A stretch of 10,097 nucleotides of DNA from Paraneptunicella sp964228975 (GTDB lineage Bacteria; Pseudomonadota; Gammaproteobacteria; Enterobacterales; Alteromonadaceae). Each line of letters opens with the position of its first letter. Position 1 is the stretch's first letter. This document shows, piece by piece, positions 1-7,819 of the stretch. Both the position numbers and the translations under genes were made by a program. The notes beneath the pieces were generated by a model. That model was given only the letters and a program-made list of their open reading frames with translations, had not been told where the DNA came from and made no database searches. Where the stretch lies: the NCBI GenBank assembly GCA_964228975.1, contig CAXRCC010000159.1:1-10097 (forward strand). The letters are read 5' to 3'.

Positions 1-803
1 CGTCTAATGGAATGGAGATAAAGGTGGAGCATGGTCTTGATGCTCTGTCACAAGCGGATATCTTGATATTTCCGAGTTGGCTCCCTGAAAAAGCGCCTAG
101 CGCTGCTCTATTAAAGGTGATTTTGGCGGCCCACGCTCAAGGTAAAGTCCTTGTTGGCTTGTGCGTTGGCGCTTATGTACTGGCTTACTCAGGCATACTG
201 AATAACAAACAAGCCACCACATACTGGGCATACGGCAAGGCATTTGTTGAACGCTTCCCTAAAGTCGATTACCAAGAGAATCCGCTCTACATAAAAGCCG
301 GCAATATCATGACATCGGCTGGCACCGCAGCCGCCATTGACTGCTGTTTAAACCTACTCAAAGAGTGGGAAGGTGCCAAAGCGGCGAATCACATTAGCCG
401 TATGATGGTATCCGCACCGCAGCGCAGCGGCGGGCAAAAACAGTTTTTATCTCGTCCTGTCATCTCCACCAGCTCAGACGACCGCTTGAATGCGTTTGTA
501 GATAAAGTTTTAAGCGATTTATCGGTGCCTTACACCTTAGAAGACGCCGCCAAACACTGCTTAATGAGCAAACGCACCTTTACTCGACATTTTCACCGCC
601 ACTTTTCTATTGGGTTTGTGCATTGGCTCAAGCAAGCGCGTTTGAACTATAGCCAAGAATTATTAGAGGCCACGCCGTTATCAATAACACACATCGCCGA
701 AAAATCAGGATTTAACACTGAGCAAAATTTTCGGAAACAATTCAAACTCACCTTCTCTGTATCTCCAATGGCGTGGCGTAAAGTATTCCAAGAAGGTCGT
801 TAG
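1..803 (+). CDS. GlxA-type transcriptional regulator (DJ-1/PfpI domain plus AraC HTH), 5' partial
   Basis: The frame is open to the left edge, so the start lies outside the window. The first internal ATG is at 12, but the family normally has some 50-60 more residues before the ADILIFPSW strand seen here. Counting from that ATG, residues 1-130 are the rest of a DJ-1/PfpI-like domain with a nucleophile-elbow segment GLCVGAY (Cys about residue 51) and the TSAGTAAAIDCCLNLL helix. Residues about 170-260 are an AraC-family double helix-turn-helix (LEDAAKHCLMSKRTFTRHF, then ITHIAEKSGFNTEQNFRKQF). In this family the first domain senses a small ligand, often a nitrogen compound, and the second binds DNA. 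The ligand cannot be read from the sequence. The target may be a gene left of the window. The family call is firm and the regulon unknown. Confidence 0.9.
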   Translation, partial: SNGMEIKVEHGLDALSQADILIFPSWLPEKAPSAALLKVILAAHAQGKVLVGLCVGAYVLAYSGILNNKQATTYWAYGKAFVERFPKVDYQENPLYIKAGNIMTSAGTAAAIDCCLNLLKEWEGAKAANHISRMMVSAPQRSGGQKQFLSRPVISTSSDDRLNAFVDKVLSDLSVPYTLEDAAKHCLMSKRTFTRHFHRHFSIGFVHWLKQARLNYSQELLEATPLSITHIAEKSGFNTEQNFRKQFKLTFSVSPMAWRKVFQEGR

Positions 804-964
804 CATCGCTTTCTTTACAAATTCAACTCTTCGTTGAGTAAACGAAATACAAGTTTCTTTCACAGATCATGGCCCGAGATGTTTAACATCATACAATTTA
901 GGGTTAAAGTACTAACCTTTAATGCGGTTAATTTACCACCCACATACAACTAGCGGTATTTAGG

Positions 965-1813
965 ATGATTAACTTAGATGAAGAAAAACTAGATACGATA
1001 AAGCGCGGGTTCCATCTACCGCCGAAGCCAGATATTTTGTCCGAGCTTGCCGCTGAACTAGAGAAAGAAGATGTAGATATCGGGGATGTTTCCGACATTC
1101 TTTCTAGGGATATCAGCCTGTCGGCATTACTACTGAAAACCATTAACAGCCCGATTTTTGGGTTAAGGCGTTCTATTAGCGATATTCGACAAGCCACCAT
1201 GTTCTTAGGCTTGAATCAATTGAATCAAATCGTCACCGTTGCCCTACTCAAAAAGAACTTTAACGGGAAGGCCTGTATCAGCCTTGAGCGTTTTTGGGAT
1301 GAATCGTTAGAAGTTGCCATGGCGTGTGCTTGGATTGGCGAAAACTATAAACTCAAGGTGCCAACCGACGAGTTATACACTTTTGGTTTGTTCCACAATA
1401 TTGGCATTTCAGCCATGGCATTGCGCTACCCGGATTACGTTGAAGTGCTAAAAGAGGTAAACAACAGCTACCGATGCAATGTCACCAAGTTAGAGCGCGA
1501 TCGTTATCAAACCGACCATGCCATTATTGGTTACTACATTGCCACATCGTGGAACTTACCCAAAGATGCTTGCCAAGTGATTTTGAACCACCACGAAATC
1601 GACTTTCTGGATCACTGCCGAGATGAAAAATCGCGGTTGGTTTATGCCATTTTGAAGTGTTCTGAAAGCGCTGTGGTATATAGTCGCCGCCAACAGTTTT
1701 CTCCCGATTGGGAGTTAGTGGCTGAAGGGTGTTTGGCGGAGCTAGGTTTAGCCTCCCAAGACTTTGAAGACCTTGTCGAAGACTTTGCTGAGCACTTTTA
1801 CGACCACGCTTAA
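965..1813 (+). CDS. HDOD domain protein
   Basis: The protein has 282 residues and consists almost entirely of one HDOD domain, a catalytically inactive relative of HD phosphohydrolases used in signalling scaffolds. The N-terminal half has the typical LPPKPDILSEL opening and the DISLSALLLKTINSPIFGL helix pair. The HD-like part contains GLFHNIG (His144, Asn145), where a true HD enzyme would have His-Asp, and a later DHAIIGYYIA and NHH (His209-His210). There is no GGDEF, EAL, receiver or membrane segment. ATG 965 is the only reasonable start because the frame is closed by a TAA at 929-931. The Shine-Dalgarno is poor, since AGG sits directly against the ATG. It stands alone, 161 bp after the GlxA-type gene, and ends at a strong terminator. 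The family is well supported; the role (cyclic-di-GMP, motility or stress signalling) is not shown by context. Confidence 0.92.
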   Translation: MINLDEEKLDTIKRGFHLPPKPDILSELAAELEKEDVDIGDVSDILSRDISLSALLLKTINSPIFGLRRSISDIRQATMFLGLNQLNQIVTVALLKKNFNGKACISLERFWDESLEVAMACAWIGENYKLKVPTDELYTFGLFHNIGISAMALRYPDYVEVLKEVNNSYRCNVTKLERDRYQTDHAIIGYYIATSWNLPKDACQVILNHHEIDFLDHCRDEKSRLVYAILKCSESAVVYSRRQQFSPDWELVAEGCLAELGLASQDFEDLVEDFAEHFYDHA

Positions 1814-1843
1814 GTGAAGATACAATGGAGATAAGGTGGAAAT

Positions 1844-1873
1844 AAAAAAGCACAACACACGTTGTGCTTTTTT
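1844..1873. terminator. bidirectional rho-independent terminator
   Basis: A perfect inverted repeat GCACAAC (1850-1856), loop ACAC, GTTGTGC (1861-1867) is flanked by six A on the left and six T on the right. It therefore forms a stem plus U tract on either strand. It sits between the convergent HDOD and cytochrome b561 genes and can end both transcripts. Confidence 0.93.
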
Positions 1874-1931
1874 GATCTTACTTGCTGAACTCACGCCATC
1901 GCATACGTCATGAATCAGCTATTTGCACCAA

Positions 1932-2477
1932 TTAAGACTTACCTAACATGCGTGTTAAGGTTTTATCCTTGTACACAAAATGATGCTTAAGTGCGCCAGC
2001 AACGTGAAGCGCTAACAAACCCAGCACCACCCACATCAAAATACCGTGAGCTTGATGACCTAGCGACGCAACCTCTTTACTGTGCGCCACCGCTCTACCC
2101 GAAACCGCATCCACGTTTTCAGGCAACAACACCAAACCAAAAATATCCAAGCCGTGTCCACCTGCACCAGACATCATCATGCCTGAAATAGGGAACGCCA
2201 ACGTGGCAATTAACAATCCCCAGTGAGTTAATTTAGCGAGGAATAGCTCACTCTTTTTCGACTCGCCCAATGGCTCGGGAAAACCTTGCTTTAAGCGCCA
2301 AACGACGCGAAAAAGAATCACAGCCAACAGCAAAATGCCAGAGGATTTGTGAATATCGTAGAGTCCGTAAACTTCAAATGATTCCATGTACCAACCAACA
2401 GCCAATAGTGAGATCATGCCGATGGCGACCACCCAATGCAGAGCGATGCTTTTTCGTGAGAGTTGATTATTATTCAT
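1932..2477 (-). CDS. cytochrome b561, di-heme inner-membrane electron carrier (CybB family)
   Basis: The 181-residue protein has four hydrophobic helices (about 11-31, 44-62, 83-103 and 143-164), the usual size for bacterial cytochrome b561. Expected heme ligands are present: His14 in ALHW, His43 in DIHKSSG, His144 in HQAHG and His158 in ALHVAGALKHH. Members of this family accept electrons from the quinol pool or, in E. coli CybB, act as superoxide:quinone oxidoreductase; the present protein could do either. The ATG at 2477 is preceded on the minus strand by AAGAAG with about 8 bases of spacing. The gene is monocistronic, ends 58 bases from the bidirectional terminator, and is divergent from the sensor kinase gene. 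No periplasmic YceI-like partner is adjacent, although these often travel together. Confidence 0.93.
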   Translation of the reverse strand: MNNNQLSRKSIALHWVVAIGMISLLAVGWYMESFEVYGLYDIHKSSGILLLAVILFRVVWRLKQGFPEPLGESKKSELFLAKLTHWGLLIATLAFPISGMMMSGAGGHGLDIFGLVLLPENVDAVSGRAVAHSKEVASLGHQAHGILMWVVLGLLALHVAGALKHHFVYKDKTLTRMLGKS

Positions 2478-2761
2478 GCTCGTTACTTCTTAAATAAACC
2501 TGTGAGCGCACAATAGTAGAGCCGAAAACCGACATAAAAAAGACACAACGCGCATTGATTGATAAACGACATAAATTGCATCGGCACCCGCATATTGCGT
2601 GCTACCAACAACATCAACCAGGTATTCACGGCATTTAATTTTGTCGTTCAATGAGCCTGAAAGCCTTATTACTTCTTGCTTGTAGCAGGTATTTACTTTC
2701 CATTTGCAGTAAAAAACACTAAATTTAAGCAACGCTCACCTAACCCTAAGATCACATCACC
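2478..2761. promoter_or_regulatory. 284-bp divergent control region between cytochrome b561 and sensor kinase genes
   Basis: This spacer must hold the promoters for both divergent transcripts. The clearest feature is a 13-bp element at 2558-2570 (ATTGATAAACGAC on +, GTCGTTTATCAAT on -). It recurs exactly upstream of the efflux operon at 8983-8995. On the minus strand it lies about 80 bp before the cytochrome start codon. A partial relative, GTCGTTCAAT, is on the + strand at 2643-2652. I found no confident sigma70 pair for the kinase operon. An 80-codon minus-strand ORF crossing this region resembles no family I know and is taken as chance. Confidence 0.5.
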
Positions 2762-3808
2762 ATGCCCAACACAACCAAGCGCTTGTTCTCTCAATACGGA
2801 GACATTATTTTCGTTTTCAGTGCTTGGCTAATTTCCGTTGCTTTGATTGCTTTGGGTAAAGAGTCCCCTTCCCTGCATCCCGGCGAATTGGCTTACTCGG
2901 TAAATCGCGGCGTGCTTGCGTTGTTGATCATGTATGTGTTCATGCCGTATTTATTCGAGCGGCGACGCTATTGGCAATTTGGCTTAGCCACACTCCTTGC
3001 CTTCCTTGCCTTTGGCTCGATAGAAGAAGGCCTTGTTGAAGCGTACTACTTTCCATTTTCTAGAGGACTCGATGGCTTAAGCCTGCGAGGTGTTCTGATT
3101 TTTATCGCGCAATCCCTGCCGCTGATTGCCTCTTTATTCGCCATTAAATTGCTGTGGAATTACAACCAAGCGATCCGTACGGTTCAAGATTTCAAGTTAG
3201 AAAAAGCCTCTAACGAGCTGAAGTTTTTAAAGGCGCAAATCAACCCTCATGTGTTGTTTAACAGTTTGAACAACATTTACGCTTATGTGCTGGCAAAAGA
3301 AGACATCGCCGGCGATATGCTGCTAAAACTCTCCGATTTGCTCCGATATTTATTGTACGAATGCAGCGCTGAACATGTGAGTTTGCAAAAAGAGTTGGAT
3401 GCCATCGATAACTACATGGAATTGCAAAAAATGGGCTTGGAAGGGCGCGGCGAAGTCACGTTAACAGTGGAAGGTCACCCGGGCCGTTTAACCATTCCTC
3501 CTTGTATTCTGATTACTCTGATCGAGAATTGTTTTAAGCACAGCATGGCCAGCTTAACCGATGGCATCGAAATCAACATTCATATTCATATTGGTAACGA
3601 CAATTTATTGCGACTGCAAACCACAAATAATTTTGCCAGCCGCGTTGGGCCTTCTGCGGTAGAAAATCGCAATGGCATTGGCCTGTCGAATATCGCCCAA
3701 CAACTTAAGCTTATTCACGGTGAAAGCGCAAAGCTGACCTACAAAAGCGAAGCGAAAGCATCCATTGATGTGTTCACTGTTAACCTCGTAATTCCTGTAA
3801 AAGCATGA
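2762..3808 (+). CDS. LytS/YehU-type membrane sensor histidine kinase
   Basis: The 348-residue protein has four predicted membrane helices (about 14-31, 46-65, 71-88 and 108-131). A short linker helix leads into a His_kinase (PF06580-type) domain. The phosphoacceptor is His163 in the motif QINPHVLFNSLNNIY; most relatives have Phe where Val164 is. The ATP-binding part has the N box IENCFKHS (Asn256) and the G box NGIGLSNI (Gly305 and Gly307). It lacks the long ligand-binding 5TM-LYT or GAF domains of true LytS, so the signal is probably read in the membrane. The stop overlaps the next start as ATGA (3805-3808), which implies translational coupling to the LytTR regulator, its obvious partner. 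The start at 2762 has only a weak Shine-Dalgarno. Confidence 0.93.
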   Translation: MPNTTKRLFSQYGDIIFVFSAWLISVALIALGKESPSLHPGELAYSVNRGVLALLIMYVFMPYLFERRRYWQFGLATLLAFLAFGSIEEGLVEAYYFPFSRGLDGLSLRGVLIFIAQSLPLIASLFAIKLLWNYNQAIRTVQDFKLEKASNELKFLKAQINPHVLFNSLNNIYAYVLAKEDIAGDMLLKLSDLLRYLLYECSAEHVSLQKELDAIDNYMELQKMGLEGRGEVTLTVEGHPGRLTIPPCILITLIENCFKHSMASLTDGIEINIHIHIGNDNLLRLQTTNNFASRVGPSAVENRNGIGLSNIAQQLKLIHGESAKLTYKSEAKASIDVFTVNLVIPVKA

Positions 3809-4506
3809 ACAAAATTAACTGCATCATTATTGAAGACCAAGGGCCGGCGCAGCGCATCCTGAAAGAGTATATTTCTCGATTATCTGACCTGAACTTGGTG
3901 GCTACGCACAATAACGCCACAGACAGCTTAGTCACGCTAAATCAAACACGTATCGATATCATCTTTTTGGATTTGCACTTACCTGAAATTGATGGATTCT
4001 CGTTTTTAGCCTCATTGCCTAATCCGCCTGCGGTCATCGTGACAACGGCCTATTCTGAGTACGCGTTAAAAGGGTTTGAGCTGAACGTGTTGGATTACCT
4101 GCTGAAGCCGTTTTCCTTTCAGCGATTTTTATCTGCCGTTGCAAAATACGAACAAAAGCACCCTATCGCGCCCACGCTCAATGACGAAGCAACCAAGCCT
4201 TATGTATTCGCTAAAATTGAAGGGGAACTTAGGCGTTTAGACTTGGTGGATATCAAGTACATTCAAGCGGTTGAAAACTACGTGCAAATTCACACTCAAT
4301 CGTGCCGTCACATGCTACTTGGCACGTTAAGCAGCTGGCTTGAAAAGCTTCAACCTGCTGGATTTTGTCAGGTGCATAAATCTTATATTGTTAACTTGGC
4401 CTGCATTGACCAAATTAAAGCAGACAAGCTAACCATCGAGGAAACCGACATCCCTATCGGTAGGGCGTATAAGAAAGGGTTGATGGATAATCTTCCCTCT
4501 CTTTAG
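3805..4506 (+). CDS. LytTR-family response regulator
   Basis: The 233-residue protein starts with a receiver domain (1-118). It has the acidic pair Glu10-Asp11, the phosphorylation site Asp56 in FLDLHLPEIDG, the Thr80-Thr81 switch region and Lys101 in LLKPF. A LytTR DNA-binding domain fills 133-231, recognisable from AVENYVQIHT, the FCQVHKSYIVNL segment and the final PIGRAYKKGLMDNL. LytTR domains bind pairs of short direct repeats upstream of targets and are the usual output partners of PF06580 kinases such as the one just upstream (ATGA overlap). The gene converges on the RND efflux operon, 55 bp from the older pump stop at 4562 and 142 bp from the present one. Control of that pump, of the divergent cytochrome gene, or of its own operon is plausible but inferred from position only. 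Confidence 0.94.
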   Translation: MNKINCIIIEDQGPAQRILKEYISRLSDLNLVATHNNATDSLVTLNQTRIDIIFLDLHLPEIDGFSFLASLPNPPAVIVTTAYSEYALKGFELNVLDYLLKPFSFQRFLSAVAKYEQKHPIAPTLNDEATKPYVFAKIEGELRRLDLVDIKYIQAVENYVQIHTQSCRHMLLGTLSSWLEKLQPAGFCQVHKSYIVNLACIDQIKADKLTIEETDIPIGRAYKKGLMDNLPSL

Positions 4507-4519
4507 CCTGAATGGAATA

Positions 4520-4533
4520 GGGTATAAATACCC
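4520..4533. other. small hairpin after the response regulator gene
   Basis: GGGTA, loop TAAA, TACCC forms a 5-bp perfect stem in the gap between the convergent regulator and pump genes. There is no T tract directly after it on either strand, so it is at best a weak terminator or pause. No better terminator was seen in this gap. Confidence 0.2.
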
Positions 4534-4561
4534 AATAAGTCAGAAGTCAGCGCAGCCCTTT

Positions 4562-4648
4562 TTAGCCTGCATCGCTTTGCATATCACTCTTGATAGCCCC
4601 TTTGGTATCACCATCGACGGAACCTTTGATAACACCCTAGATAGAACC
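4562..4648 (-). pseudogene. disrupted 3' extension of the RND pump gene (in-frame repetitive tail after an amber stop)
   Basis: Reading past the pump's TAG (4651-4649) in the same frame, there is one more TAG (4639-4637). After that the frame is open until TAA at 4564-4562, and the encoded tetrapeptides continue the pattern of the pump's last residues. Units after the second stop include VIKG and AIKS, with Gly or Ser at every fourth position. Lys is kept as AAA or AAG and Gly as GGT or GGG. Without the two stops the pump would have about 1085 residues instead of 1056. I infer that this was coding until an AAG-to-TAG change, or that it is read through at low level. Orthologues would decide. 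Confidence 0.6.
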
Positions 4649-4669
4649 CTAGATAGAACCCTTGATAGC
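4586..4669 (-). repeat. 12-bp tandem repeat, seven units, coding x-I-K-G tetrapeptides
   Basis: Seven consecutive 12-bp units can be aligned without gaps. On the minus strand the consensus is near KCTATCAAGGGT. The second and third units (4657-4646 and 4645-4634) are identical, TCTATCTAGGGT, and both contain TAG where the other well-conserved units have AAG or AAA. The units on the 3' side diverge more. Unit length is a multiple of three, so slippage would change tail length without shifting the frame. The array starts inside the end of the pump gene and runs past its stop. Confidence 0.85.
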
Positions 4670-7600
4670 ACCACTATTCGGTGGAATGCTGCCAGTGGTA
4701 GTGCCGTCCTTTAACATGGTGACTAACAGAGCAGGTAAGAAGGTTAAGCTTAAGAAGGTCGAAACCAAAATCCCGCTCAATACAATAATACCCACGCCGC
4801 GATAAAGCTCTGTACCTTCACCGGGGATCAACACTAAAGGCGCAAGACCAAATAAGGTGGTGGCCGTCGACATCAGTATCGGCTTTAAGCGCTTTTGTAC
4901 GGCTTGTTGAACCGCATCCTTCACTCGCATGTGCTGCTCTAAAACAAATCGACGCGTTTGGTCCACAATAAGGATTGGGTTGTTCACCACCGTGCCAAGC
5001 AAAATCAAAAAGCCCAGCATGGTAATCATATCGAAAGGCTGATGGAAACTGCTTAACCCCATCATCCCCAACACGCCATTGATGCCGTTAACAAGCACTA
5101 ACCCAAGCAAACCGCCCGCCATACCTAAAGGCACGGTTGCCAATATAAAGAGCGGATAGCGCCAGTGAGTGAAAATCGCTACAAGCAGCAGATAGCTCAG
5201 CGCCAACGCAATCATAAAGTTCCCAGAAAGCGACGCTTTTGTGGATTCCAGCTGATCTGCCGCGCCGCTAATGCTCACCTTCACACCTTGAGCAATTTTG
5301 CCCTGATCCCACAATGCAGGAAGCAGCTCTTCTCTCACGCGTTGCTCGGCTGTTTCTAACGCCAACTCACGCGGTGGAATAATGTAAACCGTCACGGTTC
5401 GGTGCCCGTCAACACGTCGCATAGAGTCGCTATTTTTGCTCTCGACCAAATCCGCTAATGCGTTCAAAGGGAGGATTTGCCCTTGTGGCGTAAGCATAGG
5501 CGTTGCGGCAAGATCATCGATATTTTGTTGATTACCTGCGCCGCTGAACATGAAGATATCCACTTTGTCATCGTTAAGAATAAACTCATCAACAAATGCC
5601 CCATCACTCATGGCGGCAACAGCGTAACCAAACTCATTATTATTGATGCCAAGCTCCGCCAAACGTTGCCAGCGTGGACGAATTTCAATTAACGGTTGCT
5701 CCAGCGCTAATGAACGAGGATCGGAATTGATTTGTGGTTTATCGAAACGTTGCTCGGCCTCTTCTACCACCGCTTCTGCGGCTTGGTACAGTTCTGTGAT
5801 ATCGCTCCCCGAAATATCCACGGCCACCGCGCGAGTGCCGCCATCATTGCTGGAAATAATCGAGCCGCGCGCCGAAAATGCCCTCATGCCCGGATAGCTT
5901 CTAAACTTCTCGGTAATGGCGTCCATCATGTCGCCGATATAAGCCGGATCAACGGGGGCGCTTAAAAACCAAATACGCCCAATAGACACCGACATCGAGT
6001 AATATTCCAAGGGTGGCATGTTGGTTTCGCCCGACAAAAATGCTTGCTCATCGGCATGAATAAACGGCTTGAAGTATTCTCTCAGTTCATCGCCTATTTT
6101 TTGCATTTCCGAGAGATTGTAATTGGGCGGAGCAATCATCATTGAAAAGGCTTTTGGCTCTTCGCCTTCTGGCAAGTATTCTGCTGCGGGCATTAGCACA
6201 TAAGCTGCGCCCATAATGACAACGGCAAACCCAGCCGCACTGACTCTCGCGCGCTCTTTGGTTTCACTGAAAAACGACACTAAATTCATCCAACGCTTAG
6301 AAAGCGCAAACTGTTTGCTTTGCTTTAAATCGTCTTTTTTACCTAATCGCGCTAAGGCCACTGGCACCACAAAAATCGCCACCAGCATCGAGGCAATAAT
6401 GGCTCCCGAAATCGCGATGGCGATATCGGAGTAAAGCTGCCCAGCTTCTTGCTCAACAAACAAAATAGGCGCAAACACTAACACCGTGGTTGCTGTTGAG
6501 GCCAATACCGCAGGCCACACTTCTTTTACCCCATTAATCGCAGCCAACTTTTTACTGATGCCTTGGCGCTTGGCTTGCACAATGGATTCCAACACAACAA
6601 TGGTGTTATCCACCGTCATGCCAATGGCAAACGCCACACCCGCCAAGGAAATCACGTTGATGGTTCGACCAAACATCATCAGCGCCAAAAAGGCCGCAAT
6701 AGTACAAATTGGAATGCCTATCACACCAACCAATGTGGCCTTACCTGAGCGCAAAAAGTAATACATCACTAAAGTGGCGAGTAACGCGCCGAGCCCTAAG
6801 TTCATCCATACATTTTCTAGCGAGCTTTTAACGTAACGGACATCGTCGCTAAGCAATGACAGTTCAAGGCCGTTGTTTTGCAGAAGTTGTTGGTTCAACT
6901 CTTCAATCACAGGCAACATTTGGGCTTTGATATCCAGCACGTTAGAGCCGCTTTCTCGCCTAACCGACAAGCTCAGTGTGCGCTCACCATCGGCATAAGA
7001 AACACCTCTGGACTCGAAGTGATCGAGCTTTATTTCGGCCACGTCTTTTAAAAGGATATTCGCGTTGTTGCGTCGGCTGATGATCAGATTTTCCAGCTCT
7101 TGCAGTTGCTCAAAACGCCCAACAACGCGCAGTAAATATCGGCTTTCACCGCTTTCTAAATCGCCTGCCGACGCATCTCGATTTCGATTGCGGATCGCGC
7201 TTCTTACTTGCTGTAAGCTTAGCCCCCGCTGCGCTAGCCCTGCGGCATCTAATTTAATTTGGATTTGGCGCTGCGCACCACCGCCGACCCCAACTTCCGA
7301 CACACCGGGCACACTTTCCATACGCGGACGAATGTAGTCTTCTGCAAAATCTAACAGCAAATCCACATCCAAATTCATTGGATTACCGGGAAGCGGTTTT
7401 AAACGGAAGAACATAAAGGCATTGCTGGAAAATGAGCTGGAAAAAATACGCGGCTGATCCACGTTTTCCGGATACGCAGGCACTTGGCTTAGTGCATTAT
7501 TGACACGAATCAAGGCATCGTTGGCATCCACACCAAAGGGAAATTCTAGCTCAATAGAAGCGCTACCCATTTCCGCATACGACACCATGCGCTTTAAATT

Positions 7601-7819
7601 GGGCAAACTGCGCAGGTAACGCTCTTGCTCAATGAGGATTTCTTTTTCAACGTCTTGCGGTGTAGCACCGGGCCACCCTGTCCTAACGGTAATGGTGCGC
7701 ACTTCCAAATCGGGGATCATTTGCACAGGAATATTCAACGCACCAACAATGCCTAAAATACAGCTGATCATCACCATCACGGTGACAAGCGTGCCTCTTT
7801 TTACTGCTGCTTCAATCAT
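4649..7819 (-). CDS. RND efflux pump, inner-membrane permease (AcrB/HAE1-like)
   Basis: With 1056 residues this is a full-length RND permease. It has helix 1 at about 10-31, a large periplasmic porter loop, helices 2-6 (about 335-480), a second loop starting after helix 7 (about 528-550), and helices 8-12 (about 870-1030). It drives drug, dye or fatty-acid-like substrates outward using the proton gradient; the substrate cannot be told. The helix 4 motif is GMTVDN (Asp404-Asn405), where AcrB has Asp-Asp. The helix 10 motif is VVNNPILIVD (Asn946-Asn947), where AcrB has Lys-Asn, so the relay is of the single-Asp kind. The start is translationally coupled to the adaptor gene (ATGA overlap at 7819-7816) and has a good Shine-Dalgarno, AGAGG, at 7834-7830. 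The tail after helix 12 (DGTTTGSIPPNSG, then AIKG) is repetitive and stops at an amber codon inside a 12-bp repeat, so the present C-terminus may be truncated. The core is intact and should be functional. Confidence 0.95.
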   Translation of the reverse strand: MIEAAVKRGTLVTVMVMISCILGIVGALNIPVQMIPDLEVRTITVRTGWPGATPQDVEKEILIEQERYLRSLPNLKRMVSYAEMGSASIELEFPFGVDANDALIRVNNALSQVPAYPENVDQPRIFSSSFSSNAFMFFRLKPLPGNPMNLDVDLLLDFAEDYIRPRMESVPGVSEVGVGGGAQRQIQIKLDAAGLAQRGLSLQQVRSAIRNRNRDASAGDLESGESRYLLRVVGRFEQLQELENLIISRRNNANILLKDVAEIKLDHFESRGVSYADGERTLSLSVRRESGSNVLDIKAQMLPVIEELNQQLLQNNGLELSLLSDDVRYVKSSLENVWMNLGLGALLATLVMYYFLRSGKATLVGVIGIPICTIAAFLALMMFGRTINVISLAGVAFAIGMTVDNTIVVLESIVQAKRQGISKKLAAINGVKEVWPAVLASTATTVLVFAPILFVEQEAGQLYSDIAIAISGAIIASMLVAIFVVPVALARLGKKDDLKQSKQFALSKRWMNLVSFFSETKERARVSAAGFAVVIMGAAYVLMPAAEYLPEGEEPKAFSMMIAPPNYNLSEMQKIGDELREYFKPFIHADEQAFLSGETNMPPLEYYSMSVSIGRIWFLSAPVDPAYIGDMMDAITEKFRSYPGMRAFSARGSIISSNDGGTRAVAVDISGSDITELYQAAEAVVEEAEQRFDKPQINSDPRSLALEQPLIEIRPRWQRLAELGINNNEFGYAVAAMSDGAFVDEFILNDDKVDIFMFSGAGNQQNIDDLAATPMLTPQGQILPLNALADLVESKNSDSMRRVDGHRTVTVYIIPPRELALETAEQRVREELLPALWDQGKIAQGVKVSISGAADQLESTKASLSGNFMIALALSYLLLVAIFTHWRYPLFILATVPLGMAGGLLGLVLVNGINGVLGMMGLSSFHQPFDMITMLGFLILLGTVVNNPILIVDQTRRFVLEQHMRVKDAVQQAVQKRLKPILMSTATTLFGLAPLVLIPGEGTELYRGVGIIVLSGILVSTFLSLTFLPALLVTMLKDGTTTGSIPPNSGAIKGSI

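Noticed and set aside
902..917. GGTTA-AAGTAC-TAACC inverted repeat before the HDOD gene, considered as an operator
   Set aside because: The stem is only 5 bp with no supporting promoter boxes or second copy; too short to claim.
928..1200. Minus-strand ORF of 90 codons covering the start of the HDOD gene
   Set aside because: Serine-rich shadow frame opposite a clearly real HDOD coding region.
1391..1399. Loss of the HD pair (His144-Asn145) in the HDOD protein, considered as an unusual inactivation
   Set aside because: HDOD domains are known to lack a full HD catalytic set and Asn at this place is common, so it is not noteworthy.
11..1840. Near-identical strings AATGGAGATAAAGGTGGA (11-28) and AATGGAGATAAGGTGGA (1824-1840)
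   Set aside because: One copy is inside the GlxA-type coding frame and the other follows the HDOD stop. They differ by one base indel, no further similarity surrounds them, and chance is a reasonable explanation.
1524..1853. Minus-strand ORF of 109 codons opposite the 3' half of the HDOD gene
   Set aside because: It runs through the bidirectional terminator stem and has no recognisable domain; the opposite strand is well-supported coding sequence.
2490..2732. Minus-strand ORF of 80 codons in the spacer between the cytochrome b561 and kinase genes
   Set aside because: Its composition and sequence resemble no family I know. It has no convincing ribosome site, overlaps the expected promoters and shows a Cys-rich pattern typical of chance frames.
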